Notes under the pieces: model-generated
Databases searched by the model: none
The model's input: only the letters and a program-made list of their open reading frames with translations
What the model was told of the DNA's origin: nothing
From: Gammaproteobacteria bacterium UBA7376
Lineage (GTDB): Bacteria; Pseudomonadota; Gammaproteobacteria; Pseudomonadales; Azotimanducaceae
Length of the DNA: 18,249 bases
Direction of reading: 5' to 3'
Assembly (NCBI GenBank): GCA_002470275.1
Contig: DKNY01000045.1
Location: 1 to 18,249 of the forward strand
Translations under genes and position numbers: made by a program
Shown: positions 1 through 7,475 of the stretch, piece after piece
Layout: each line of letters opens with the position of its first letter
Position numbering within the stretch: position 1 is the first letter of the stretch

Positions 1-2
1 TG

Positions 3-1958
3 AATGAGGCGGAGGGGTCGTTCGCTGCACAGGGTGGTTCTGAGAACTATCGCAACTTCACAGGTGTTGTCAGCGTTCCGATAGTCGAGGGTGAGTCCGC
101 CTTCCGACTTTCCGCAGGAAGCACGCGCCGGGATGGGTACATCCACAACCTCACAACGGGTGGCGATCTGAATGATCGTGACCGTTACAATCTTCGTGCC
201 CAATTCCTCTATGACAACAATGAAGGCTTCAACGCCAGACTGATTGCGGATTACGCGAAGCTCACAGAGAGCTGTTGTGCGGGAAGTAATGTTTTTGACG
301 GTCCTGGCGACACTACAGCAGGCTATCTCGCCGCAGGCGGAACGCTGCCGCCCGCAGGGAACCTTCCCGGAACAAGCTTTCTGCTTCCACTGGACTTTTT
401 GAGCACGCTGGTTGGATTCACGGGAACACCTGTTGTACTCGCTAGCCAGTACGGAGACGACATCGTCGCACAGGATATCGATCCTCTTGCCGACATTCGA
501 GAATCTGGCGTATCCCTCGAGCTCAACTGGGATCTTTCAGACGTAATGACGCTAACTTCAATTTCTGCTCACCGCACCTACGATTCAGACGTCAACATCG
601 ACGCCGACTTTAACTCTCTGGATATTCTAAACATTGCAGGAGGTCCTACCCGGCAAGACACCTTTAGCCAGGAGCTTCGTCTCACCGGCAGTCTGAATGA
701 GAGCACCACCTATGTGGTGGGTGCCTATTATTTCGACCAGCAGCTGAATAACGAAAACGCACTTGGGTTGGGCAACCATGCCAACACGCTGTTGACTGGT
801 GGCCTACCGACGTCGTTTTTCGTCGGCGGCGCTGCAGCATGCCCGCTGGTAGGCATTAGCGATGAAGTCTGTAATGGCCCAGCCTTCCCAGGCGGTGAAT
901 ACTCCAACAACATCAGCACCCAGGACCAAACCAGTTGGGCAGTGTTTGCTCAAGCGGACTTCGGCCTCACAGAAGATTTGGTACTGACCGCCGGATTACG
1001 TTATCTGGACGAAGAGAAAAAGATGAATGTGACCTTTTTTGAGTCAATATTCTCGCCGGTATGGGCCATCTTGACCCCGCTGTCACCTTTCGTACCCGAT
1101 GTGGATAACGAAACCTATGAAGACACGGCGATAACTGGAACGGTACGGCTTTCCTACTTCTTGGCTGATGACATCATGGCCTACGCTGCCGTAGGGCGTG
1201 GCTATAAGTCAGGCGGAACGAACGTAGACCGCATAGCGCCAAATACTGGCGCACCGCAGCTATTCGATCCGGAAACGTCAGACTCAATCGAGATTGGCCT
1301 GAAGGGCGACTTCTTAGAGAAGCGCCTGCGCGTGAATCTCGCTGCGCATCAGACCGACTTTGATGAATTCCAGGAAAACACCTTTGTGGGCACCGGATTC
1401 GTACTCCAGAATGCGGGTTCTATGACGACGAAAGGTTTTGAGGCGGACGTAATTGCCTTGATTAGCCCATGGCTATCGTTTTCGGGCGGCGCGGCCTACG
1501 TTGACGCCGAGTATGAGTCATTCATTGGCGGTGGCTGCATCCGCACGCCGTACGGCGCAGAGCCAGACGCAGGCGATCCTGCTTTCCCAACAGTGTGCGA
1601 TGCCTCAGGCAATAGGGTTGGTGGCACGCCAGAGTGGTCTTACTACGCGTCTTTAACGGCTGAACGGCCCATAGGAGACGGTTTTTTGTACGGACGCTTC
1701 GACTATACCTGGCGCGATGATACCGTGACGGGTACGAACGCCGATCCAAACAAAATGCGTTATGCGTTTGGCCTGGCGAATATCAGAGTGGGTTACCGAT
1801 TCGGTGGCGATCAGACCGACATCTCACTTTGGGCCAAGAACGCTTTTGACGAAACCTATCGTGGCGGTCCCTTCGACTCGGTTATTCGACAGGGATCTCT
1901 CAGCGATTGGCACACAGAACCCCGTACTGTAGGCCTGACGCTACGCAGGGATTTTTAA
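3..1958 (+). CDS. TonB-dependent outer-membrane receptor, 5' truncated by window edge
   Basis: The frame is open from the first bases of the window to the TAA at 1956-1958, so the gene starts outside; about 651 residues are visible. TonB-dependent receptors are 22-strand outer-membrane barrels that import iron complexes, cobalamin or oligosaccharides using the TonB-ExbB-ExbD system. The visible part lacks the TonB box and most of the plug domain. It shows barrel hallmarks: alternating hydrophobic strands, a GRGYKSGGTN segment near 1195-1220, PETSDSIEIGLKG near 1270-1310, and a C-terminal strand ending in Phe (LRRDF), the usual outer-membrane insertion signal. Vicinal cysteines (ESCCAG, near 270-285) and another cysteine pair probably sit in external loops. 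The substrate cannot be read from sequence. Location next to glucuronate-catabolism genes hints at a sugar or uronate oligomer, but those genes are on the opposite strand, so this is weak. Confidence 0.9.
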   Translation, partial: NEAEGSFAAQGGSENYRNFTGVVSVPIVEGESAFRLSAGSTRRDGYIHNLTTGGDLNDRDRYNLRAQFLYDNNEGFNARLIADYAKLTESCCAGSNVFDGPGDTTAGYLAAGGTLPPAGNLPGTSFLLPLDFLSTLVGFTGTPVVLASQYGDDIVAQDIDPLADIRESGVSLELNWDLSDVMTLTSISAHRTYDSDVNIDADFNSLDILNIAGGPTRQDTFSQELRLTGSLNESTTYVVGAYYFDQQLNNENALGLGNHANTLLTGGLPTSFFVGGAAACPLVGISDEVCNGPAFPGGEYSNNISTQDQTSWAVFAQADFGLTEDLVLTAGLRYLDEEKKMNVTFFESIFSPVWAILTPLSPFVPDVDNETYEDTAITGTVRLSYFLADDIMAYAAVGRGYKSGGTNVDRIAPNTGAPQLFDPETSDSIEIGLKGDFLEKRLRVNLAAHQTDFDEFQENTFVGTGFVLQNAGSMTTKGFEADVIALISPWLSFSGGAAYVDAEYESFIGGGCIRTPYGAEPDAGDPAFPTVCDASGNRVGGTPEWSYYASLTAERPIGDGFLYGRFDYTWRDDTVTGTNADPNKMRYAFGLANIRVGYRFGGDQTDISLWAKNAFDETYRGGPFDSVIRQGSLSDWHTEPRTVGLTLRRDF

Positions 1959-2305
1959 TAGAGTCACTGAGTTGACTAACGACTCCGATCTTCTATCAAA
2001 GACGCGATGACCTAGGGTTCGAAAGAACGCAGAGTAACTATAACCTGCTGAGAACCAAGAAACCGCTCGTCAGACTAATCGTCTGGCGAGCATTTTTATT
2101 TGGGCTGAAAAACCTATGGCGTCACTCAAACGACGTGACCAATCTTACGCCTGGCTATCGATGTCTCCGTCGTAGATCACGAACCTCGGCCCCTCTTTAG
2201 GAACGAAAGTGAGCTGCAGATGAGAGATAAGAATATATGTACCCGCTAGGCCGCACGGACTCCGTTGGACACGACTGCACAGGCCCATACTGAGCCACAG
2301 GTGCT
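1959..2305. other. Intergenic region between convergent receptor and SDR genes
   Basis: No credible gene is seen here. The stretch holds the receptor's intrinsic terminator (2065-2100). About 200 bp follow it in which I recognise nothing on either strand apart from a weak GTCAC/GTGAC hairpin (about 2124-2142), which on the minus strand lies just before a short T run and might help end the uxuA-SDR transcript. Confidence 0.5.
2065..2100 (+). terminator. Rho-independent terminator of the TonB-dependent receptor
   Basis: An 11-bp stem (GCTCGTCAGAC at 2065-2075 with GTCTGGCGAGC at 2081-2091, one G-U pair) closes a 5-nt loop. It is followed at once by ATTTTTATTT. The U-rich tail is on the plus-strand side and the wobble pairs only in the plus-strand RNA, so it serves the receptor gene that ends about 105 bp upstream. 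On the minus strand the stem carries a C-A mismatch and a poorer tail (GGTTTCTT), so bidirectional action is possible but less likely. Confidence 0.85.
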
Positions 2306-3094
2306 TCAGATAGTCATACCCATGAACCCGCCGTCCACCACGATGTTGGTACCGGTCACAAAACTACCCGCCTTGGGAGATGCCAGCAGCAGCACGGCAC
2401 CCGCTAATTCTTCAGGGTGGCCAAAGCGATACATTGGCGTGTGCTGCATGATGCTTTCGATACGCTCTGGCGTTAGCACCTTGCGGTTTTGTTCTGCTGG
2501 AAAGAATCCTGGGGAAATCGAGTTCACCCGAATCCCATTTGGCGCCCATTCGCGGGCCAGGTTTTGCGATAGATTAATAACTGCGGCCTTGGTCGCGGCA
2601 TAGGTGTAGACGCGGGATAAGGGTGTCATACCGCTCAATGATGCCACGTTGATAATCGAAGCCTGGGTACCCCGATCGATCATGTCGCTTCCAAATACCT
2701 GACAGGCAAGCCGGACACTGTTGAGATTCACCTCGAAAATGCTATCCCACTCGCTGTCGCTAATTTCTAAAAAGGGCGTGGCTGAATTAATGCCGGCACC
2801 GTTAACCAAGATGTGAGTCTGCCGTTGTTGGGTTGCAAGAGCGGCCACGATAGATTCAAGTTCAGCCCGGCTGGTTGAATCTGCCGAATGAAACTCCGCC
2901 TCACCTCCGGCCGCTTCAATCTGCTCAACGCGTATCCGACCTTGATCTGAATTGCGCCCAATCACCACAACATATGCGCCCGCACCAGCAAGCGCACTAC
3001 AAATTGCACCTCCCAATACGCCGGTACCGCCGATCACCACAGCAGTCTTTCCGCCCAAGCCGAACAGGTCGGTCAGGTATTGGGATGTGGACAT
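2306..3094 (-). CDS. SDR-family D-mannonate oxidoreductase (fructuronate reductase type)
   Basis: A 262-residue classical short-chain dehydrogenase/reductase. Visible motifs: the nucleotide-binding GGTGVLGG at residues 22-29, VNGAG near 97-101, Asn123, catalytic Ser152 and YAATK at 165-169, and a C-terminal GTNIVVDGGF. It follows uxuA by 27 bp on the same strand, with a GAGG ribosome site about 9 nt before its ATG, so the two are almost certainly co-transcribed. Its likely reaction is NAD(P)H-dependent interconversion of D-fructuronate and D-mannonate, the step just before UxuA. Some bacteria, such as Bacillus subtilis with YjmF, use an SDR here instead of the polyol-type UxuB of E. coli. The family is clear; the substrate is inferred from the operon and overall resemblance. 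A gluconate 5-dehydrogenase-like enzyme is the main alternative. Confidence 0.85.
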   Translation of the reverse strand: MSTSQYLTDLFGLGGKTAVVIGGTGVLGGAICSALAGAGAYVVVIGRNSDQGRIRVEQIEAAGGEAEFHSADSTSRAELESIVAALATQQRQTHILVNGAGINSATPFLEISDSEWDSIFEVNLNSVRLACQVFGSDMIDRGTQASIINVASLSGMTPLSRVYTYAATKAAVINLSQNLAREWAPNGIRVNSISPGFFPAEQNRKVLTPERIESIMQHTPMYRFGHPEELAGAVLLLASPKAGSFVTGTNIVVDGGFMGMTI

Positions 3095-3121
3095 CGAATA
3101 TTCCTCAGCTGAGCCGTTTGA

Positions 3122-4300
3122 CTAATGCCGCAAAGATTCCAAAGCGTGAATGACACCACGCAGTTCGGCCAGGCCTTTCAGCCTGCCCCCAAAGGAGTAA
3201 CCAGGGTTGACATTGGTCTGTCCGATTTCATCGCCCAAGGTATGACCGTGATCCGGGCGCATAGGAATTTCTAGGGCCTGACCCAGATCTTTTCGCCGGC
3301 GCTCCTCATCGAGCAAAGCGGCGATCAGGCCCACCATGTCATTATCGCCATCCAGGTGTTCGGATTCGTAGAAGGACCCGTCGGCTTCGCGCTTGATATT
3401 GCGTAAATGCACAAAGTACAGCTTATCGCCAAACTCTCTAACCATATCGATAAGATCGTTATCGGCGCGCGCGCCGAATGAGCCAGCACACAGCGTCAGG
3501 CCGTTACTCTCGCTGGGCACTGCAGACAGCATTATGCGAGCATCGTCAGCGGTTGAAAGAACTCTGGGTAGGCCAAACAGCGAGAAAGGCGGGTCATCGG
3601 GATGTACGCACATGCGCACTCCAGCCTCTTCAGCGACCGGTATGACTTCTTCGAGAAAGTGGATCAGGTTGGCGCGCATGCCCTCTGTGCCGATGTCGAT
3701 GAATTCAGCAATGGTTTTACGCAAACTGTTTCGATCATAGGACTCGGCGGAGCCCGGCAGGCCAGCGATAATATTGCTTTCCAGCAGCGCGATCTCAGAC
3801 TCAGTCATTGTGCTGAACCTGGCGCGAGCTGCCTCCAAAACATCCTGCGCATAATCCGAAGCGGCGTTTTCTCGTTCCAAAACGAAAACGTCATAGGCAG
3901 CAAAATCTGTCATTTCAAAACGCAGGGCTTTAGACGCATTGGGCAATTGATAATCGAGGTTGGTGCGCGTCCAGTCCACAACCGGCATAAAGTTGTAGCA
4001 CACCGTATCGACGCCCACAGCCCCGACGTTCCGCAGGGATTCTTTATAGTGCTCAATCCACTTTCTGAAGTCGCCAGAACGTGTCTTGATATCGTTGTGT
4101 ACCGGAATACTCTCGACCACCGACCAAACCAGCCCGGCGTCCTCAATCGCTTGCTTACGCTCCCTGACGTCAGTGATCGGCCAGGGATCACCTGTGGCAA
4201 TGTGGTGTAAAGAAGTTACAACGCCCGTCGCGCCAGCCTGAATGATGTTTTCAAGGCTGACCGGATCGCTTGGACCAAACCAGCGCCATGTTTGCTTCAT
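3122..4300 (-). CDS. uxuA: Mannonate dehydratase UxuA
   Basis: A 392-residue protein, the usual length of UxuA (about 394 in E. coli). It dehydrates D-mannonate to 2-keto-3-deoxy-D-gluconate in the cytoplasm, the last step specific to D-glucuronate use before KDG kinase and aldolase. The N-terminus MKQTWRWFGPSDPVSL and the following GATGVVTSLHHI segment are diagnostic. Other conserved UxuA segments seen are MCVHPDDPP, LCAGSFGAR, FVHLRNI, DGDNDM and MRPDHGHTLGDE, whose His, Cys and Asp residues supply the divalent-metal site in this TIM-barrel family. It is the first gene of a two-gene unit with the SDR gene downstream. The ATG at 4300 has no strong Shine-Dalgarno sequence. Upstream lies a 486-bp gap with an operator-like palindrome. 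Uronate isomerase, KDG kinase and KDPG aldolase are not in the window. Confidence 0.96.
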   Translation of the reverse strand: MKQTWRWFGPSDPVSLENIIQAGATGVVTSLHHIATGDPWPITDVRERKQAIEDAGLVWSVVESIPVHNDIKTRSGDFRKWIEHYKESLRNVGAVGVDTVCYNFMPVVDWTRTNLDYQLPNASKALRFEMTDFAAYDVFVLERENAASDYAQDVLEAARARFSTMTESEIALLESNIIAGLPGSAESYDRNSLRKTIAEFIDIGTEGMRANLIHFLEEVIPVAEEAGVRMCVHPDDPPFSLFGLPRVLSTADDARIMLSAVPSESNGLTLCAGSFGARADNDLIDMVREFGDKLYFVHLRNIKREADGSFYESEHLDGDNDMVGLIAALLDEERRRKDLGQALEIPMRPDHGHTLGDEIGQTNVNPGYSFGGRLKGLAELRGVIHALESLRH

Positions 4301-4786
4301 TTATCAATGTCCGAGGATGAGGGGTGGTCCCAACTTTTTTCACTAAGTCAGGTAACCAAAAACTTTATCCGCGCCATGCTACCAGAGCCAGGTGTTCTTA
4401 CAACATGACACTAAGCCTGGCATCCATTATCCCCTGCGTCATAACGCGACAAAATCCAGGCCCACCAGCTGAAATAGAATGGGGCTTATGCAACCCTTTG
4501 CATAACCCGGTTCAACCGCGTGTGCATCGCACGCCTATCTCTCCTTCAATAGCCATGCGAGTTCAAGACACTCCTGGGGCCCAGCACCAGGCACAGGATG
4601 TGTTTAGTTCGATAAAGGCGCTTTGCGAAGCATAGAAATGCCAAATCCAGCGCGTATCGCAAACGTTCTTGGCATAGTCAGGGAAGTATCCTTGCGCGAA
4701 TAGTTCAACGGCTGACGCCGAGCTGCTCGGTTAGGCCGCGGTCCATGAGCGGGCGGTCGCCGACAAGGCCCGACAACCCAATCCCC
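4301..4786. other. Intergenic region upstream of uxuA
   Basis: 486 bp between the second SDR gene and uxuA. I find no convincing gene. A 103-codon plus-strand frame at 4324-4635 has no recognisable motif or plausible composition and is taken as chance. The region holds the inverted repeat at 4486-4505. It also holds a weak minus-strand promoter candidate: a GATAAT -10-like box at 4426-4431, with a poor TTGTCG/TTTTGT-like -35 15 to 17 bp further upstream. The 3' end next to the SDR gene carries a short minus-strand frame (4705-4791, 28 codons) that looks coding-like but is unidentified. Confidence 0.5.
4486..4505. promoter_or_regulatory. Perfect inverted repeat, candidate repressor operator for uxuA
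   Basis: The sequence is TTATGCAA-CCCT-TTGCATAA: two perfect 8-bp arms with a 4-bp spacer. Outside the arms one mismatch is followed by a further GG/CC match on each side. It lies 186-205 bp upstream of the uxuA start. Size, symmetry and the GCAA/TTGC half-site core resemble operators of LacI-family sugar regulators; GntR-family uronate regulators are an alternative. No regulator gene is in the window and I see no second copy here, so the assignment is inference. Confidence 0.5.
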
Positions 4787-5542
4787 TCAGTCGAACTGCA
4801 GACCGCCATTCATATCGATTATTTCACCGGTGATAAATCCCGATAAGGGCGATGCCAGGTAGCGCACCGAATGGGCGACCTCTTCAGGCGTACAAAAGCG
4901 TTTGACGGGCAACTTCTCTAGCAGTTCGCTGCGCTGCTGCGCAGAGAGTTGTTCCGTGACCATGGGCGTCATGACGTAGCACGGGGCGATGCCATTAACG
5001 GTGATTCCCTCCGCCGCAAATTCCAAAGCCACAGAAAAGGTTAATGAAATCATGCCGCCCTTAGAGGCGGTGTAGGCAGTTCCCGCTGTGAGGCCGCCGG
5101 CCTTCCATGCAAAGGACGCAATATTGATGATGCGCCCAAATTTCTTATCCTGCATTGCCGGCACAACCGCCTGGCTCCAGTACAACGCGCTGTCCAGGTT
5201 GACGGCCATGACCTTGCGCCATTCTTCTGCGCTGGTTGCTTTGAGCTTATTGTTGGAGAGTATCCCCGCACAGTTAACCAGGATATCGGCATCCCCAAAA
5301 TCCTTCGCAATACGTCGATGCGCGCTGGAGACAGCGTCCGGATCACCCACATCGACGGCTGCCACGTAGACTTCCGTCCCGAGCGATGCAGCGAATGCCT
5401 GCGCCGACTCCTCTTCGATATCCACAAGCACTATTCGGACACCCTCTGCAGCAAGCCGCTCGCAGGTGGCGCGTCCAATGCCGCCGCAGGCCCCGGTAAC
5501 GATAGCGGTCCGGCCTTCCAATGAATCGCTAAATGAACTCAT
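4787..5542 (-). CDS. SDR-family oxidoreductase, FabG-like, substrate unknown
   Basis: A 251-residue classical short-chain dehydrogenase, counted from the ATG at 5542, which is preceded by AAGAGAAG at good spacing. The frame stays open upstream to 5623, but that extension looks non-coding. Motifs: TGACGGIG at 16-23, NCAG at 90-93, Asn115, catalytic Ser143 and YTASK at 157-161, and a C-terminal ITGEIIDMNGG. Asp41 at the end of the second strand (LVDIE) favours NAD(H) over NADP(H). Similarity is of the FabG / sugar-dehydrogenase kind. It lies upstream of uxuA on the same strand but 486 bp away, so it is probably a separate transcript. A role in uronate or sugar-acid oxidation is possible from context; 3-oxoacyl-ACP reductase activity cannot be excluded. 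Confidence 0.85.
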   Translation of the reverse strand: MSSFSDSLEGRTAIVTGACGGIGRATCERLAAEGVRIVLVDIEEESAQAFAASLGTEVYVAAVDVGDPDAVSSAHRRIAKDFGDADILVNCAGILSNNKLKATSAEEWRKVMAVNLDSALYWSQAVVPAMQDKKFGRIINIASFAWKAGGLTAGTAYTASKGGMISLTFSVALEFAAEGITVNGIAPCYVMTPMVTEQLSAQQRSELLEKLPVKRFCTPEEVAHSVRYLASPLSGFITGEIIDMNGGLQFD

Positions 5543-5638
5543 TTTCTTCTCTTTTTCTGTGGGTCTGCAAAATGACCGGTCAGCTGGCCAAACAAAAATG
5601 ACAGCTAGAAATAGGTCGATCAATTGTGCAGGCGTAGT

Positions 5639-6613
5639 CTACCACGGCCATCGTAAACGACTTGTGTTCATGGCATCGGCGACCCTGAGCGGTCGCTTCC
5701 GGGGGTTTGCGAGACCGAAAACTTGATGAACGAGCCTTACTACCCCACTCGCGCATGTTGGTCTAGCGATAATGGGGCTAACCCGGCTAGTTAGGCTGCT
5801 CACGAACAGATGGCGCCGCTGACCGTGCTGATCGACTTGGCCGATAGCGGAAATCACTTGAATATCACCGTCCGCCACATAGCTTGCGTCGTTGCCCGCG
5901 GCCACATGACTGCCGATCTGGGCAATGTCGCCACCGGCACCTGCACCGGGAATGAGCTGCATGGTACTTTGCTTACTGCTCAGCCGATTGACTTGATCGA
6001 GACCTTGCTCGATATCCCGAAGATTGAGCAGGCCATCTGCTGCTTGAGGGAAAGCTTGGCGCAGGTTTCGATGGGATAGGTCTACGGCATCGATCCCTTC
6101 AATGGACCCCTCGATCACTTGCACCACAAGAGAACCATCGGTCAGATCTTGGGGCTGCAAATACGCACGAGAACTGATGTAACCTCGCTCAAAATACCAC
6201 TGGCCCACGGCTTGGAGCAGCGCATTGATATCCGTTGCGTTTAAACAGCGGTCGAGAAACGGGCTGACCAGTCGCAGGCGTTCATTTTCATTTATTAGCG
6301 TCGTGCCAACGAGATCGATTTGCGCAATGTTCTGGCAAGGCCCAGAGTCACTGCCCTTGGTTTCGTCGGCCGATTGAGGTGAGCTCAGATCCGTAGGCGG
6401 TGGTGCTTGTCTTGCACCCTCGCGTGCAAGACGCTCTTGCTCGAGACGCTGTTGCTCCAGTTGAATTTGACGCTGTTGTTCCCTCAGCGCTTCGTCACGT
6501 GCGGGATCAAATGTTGGATCAAGGCTAGCCCCAACCGCAGCGTTGGCGGCACCAAAAACCATCAAGGTAGCACTTAGGTATACGCACAGACGATGCCTGA
6601 TCACAAAACCCAT
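5639..6613 (-). pseudogene. Truncated TpsB (ShlB/FhaC-type) transporter fused in frame to a haemagglutinin-repeat (TpsA) fragment
   Basis: The open frame is 324 residues from the ATG at 6613 (a GTG at 6622 is also possible). Residues 1-30 are a signal peptide. Residues 40-66 are a Gln/Glu/Arg-rich helix, as seen before the POTRA domains of ShlB/FhaC proteins. Residues 93-172 are a POTRA_2 domain with a likely Cys93-Cys123 disulfide and the GQWYFERGYISSRAYL segment. The family motif QVNRL...MQLIPG follows (208-223). A real TpsB then continues into a 16-strand barrel for a total of about 550-600 residues. Here the frame passes at about residue 224-228 (near 5930-5945) into GDIAQIGSHVAAGNDASYVA...GDIQVISA, which has the pattern of a filamentous-haemagglutinin repeat, normally part of the secreted partner TpsA. 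Residues after about 268 match nothing I know. Without the barrel it cannot secrete. It is best seen as a deletion product of a tpsB-tpsA operon. Confidence 0.75.
5679..5696. repeat. Short perfect hairpin in the remnant region
   Basis: GCGACC (5679-5684) and GGTCGC (5691-5696) are exact inverted repeats around the loop CTGAGC. There is no T run on either side, so it is not a standard terminator. It lies in the unrecognised tail of the chimeric frame and could be part of a lost mobile-element end. Confidence 0.3.
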
Positions 6614-6720
6614 CCCACTCACCCGTTGCGGACTATTGGGTTGACGCTACGACGGCAAGGTCACCGGCTCTTCCGACCTCCGATCAACAGCATCTATTTC
6701 TTAACGAGTGGTGGTTTCTG

Positions 6721-6867
6721 TTAGACGACCTTTGGCATCCGCGTCAGACCCATCAAAATCGAGTCCTCGCGGCCACTGGCCGATGGGTAGTAGCCTTTGC
6801 GCCGTCCGGTCTGTTGCATGCCTGCCGACATGTACAGCCGTCGGGCTGGGGTGTTGCCAGCATTTCC
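6721..6867 (-). pseudogene. rimI: C-terminal fragment of ribosomal-protein-alanine N-acetyltransferase (RimI)
   Basis: A 48-codon minus-strand stretch ends at TAA (6721-6723). It reads GNAGNTPARRLYMSAGMQQ, then TGRRKGYYPSASGREDSILM. This matches the end of RimI (GNAT family), where an N..A..LY...GF segment is followed by GRR..YYP...GREDA..M. RimI acetylates the N-terminal alanine of ribosomal protein bS18. A TAG stop directly precedes the fragment in this frame. The GNAT acetyl-CoA-binding core is missing or decayed. Suggestive scraps in other frames (APSFRSL; KAVIREML) reach back to about 6944, as if small deletions had shifted the frame. It lies 107 bp upstream of the chimeric TpsB frame on the same strand. 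It is non-functional; an intact rimI probably lies elsewhere. Confidence 0.65.
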
Positions 6868-6940
6868 CTAATGACTGCCTTACACATGAGTTAAGGGATC
6901 GAAAACTTGGCGCACTCGTTACCGAATCCAGACGCTGGCC

Positions 6941-7475
6941 GAACGCGACCGTCACCGATGTGTTATCAGCACACTGGAATTCAGAATAGCGTCGTTTGTT
7001 GGTCGGTCAGGTCTACTGGCGGCGAGCGGTTTTGTGGATCACCTGGCTGATCCAATCCCAGGTGCTGCAGGATCTTCTGAATAACATCTGGATCTTCAAT
7101 CGATGCGATGATTCGAACGGGTCCACCGCACTTTTCACATTTCTCAATGTCTATGGAGGACACACGCTTGAGTCGCTGCGCCCAGGTCATCGAATAAGCC
7201 TTTGGTTTCGGGTTATCTTATTCTTCTACGGGTTTCTGCGGGACAACGTCTTTACGCAGTTTACTATTGGGCGAAAACACCCCTTGGAATCTTGTTAGAT
7301 CCACCCGTGGTCTGGGTACCAGCGCCGCCAGCCTCCCCATGAATTCCATGGGGCTGGGCACGGCATGAGTGGTGCCATCACCGTAAGGCGTCTTCAAGGC
7401 GATAACGACGTTGCCATTGTTAGCCAAAGACAATCGTTTCTCAGCGATGGCTGGGCGCGCGATGTAGCGGCACAG
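6941..7475 (-). mobile_element. Partial IS91-family element with candidate oriIS end
   Basis: IS91 elements insert next to GAAC or CAAG, with the replication-origin end (oriIS, at the 3' end of the transposase gene) abutting that tetranucleotide. In this remnant GAAC occurs on the plus strand at 6941-6944, 36 bp beyond the transposase stop and in the right orientation. A small TGTG/CACA hairpin lies between them. This makes 6945 a reasonable candidate for the element boundary, with the decayed rimI as the disrupted target. GAAC is a common tetranucleotide, so the boundary is tentative. The other end (terIS) is missing. Confidence 0.45.
6981..7475 (-). pseudogene. IS91-family transposase, C-terminal remnant with in-frame stop
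   Basis: About 165 codons are in one frame, from LCRYIARPAIAEKRLSL (about 7425-7475) through TPYGDGTTHAV, RLAALVPRPRVDLTRFQGVF and FSPNSK, to MTWAQRLKRV, IDIEKCEKCGG and IASIEDPDVIQKILQHLG, stop at 6981. This is the characteristic C-terminal part of IS91-family (Y1 HUH rolling-circle) transposases, including the CxxC pair. A TAA at 7218-7220 interrupts the frame between PQKPVEE and DNPKPK. The N-terminal two thirds, with the HUH and Tyr catalytic residues, are absent: the recognisable sequence stops about 28 bp from the 3' end of tRNA-Met. The remnant cannot transpose. Confidence 0.85.

Noticed and set aside
4324..4635. A 103-codon plus-strand open frame upstream of uxuA
   Set aside because: No recognisable domain, no good ribosome site, and it spans the operator-like palindrome; most likely chance.
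4705..4791. A 28-codon minus-strand frame after the second SDR gene, with GC-rich third positions
   Set aside because: Too short to identify and overlaps the SDR stop; could be a relic of a lost gene, but there is no match I can name.
5543..5623. 27-codon N-terminal extension of the second SDR
   Set aside because: It starts at a codon without a ribosome site, and SDR homology begins after the internal ATG at 5542, which has AAGAG upstream.
6708..6989. Open frames of 84-93 codons on both strands between the Tps relic and the IS91 relic
   Set aside because: The minus-strand frame shifted from these encodes the rimI fragment, which explains the region better; the long frames themselves show no domain.
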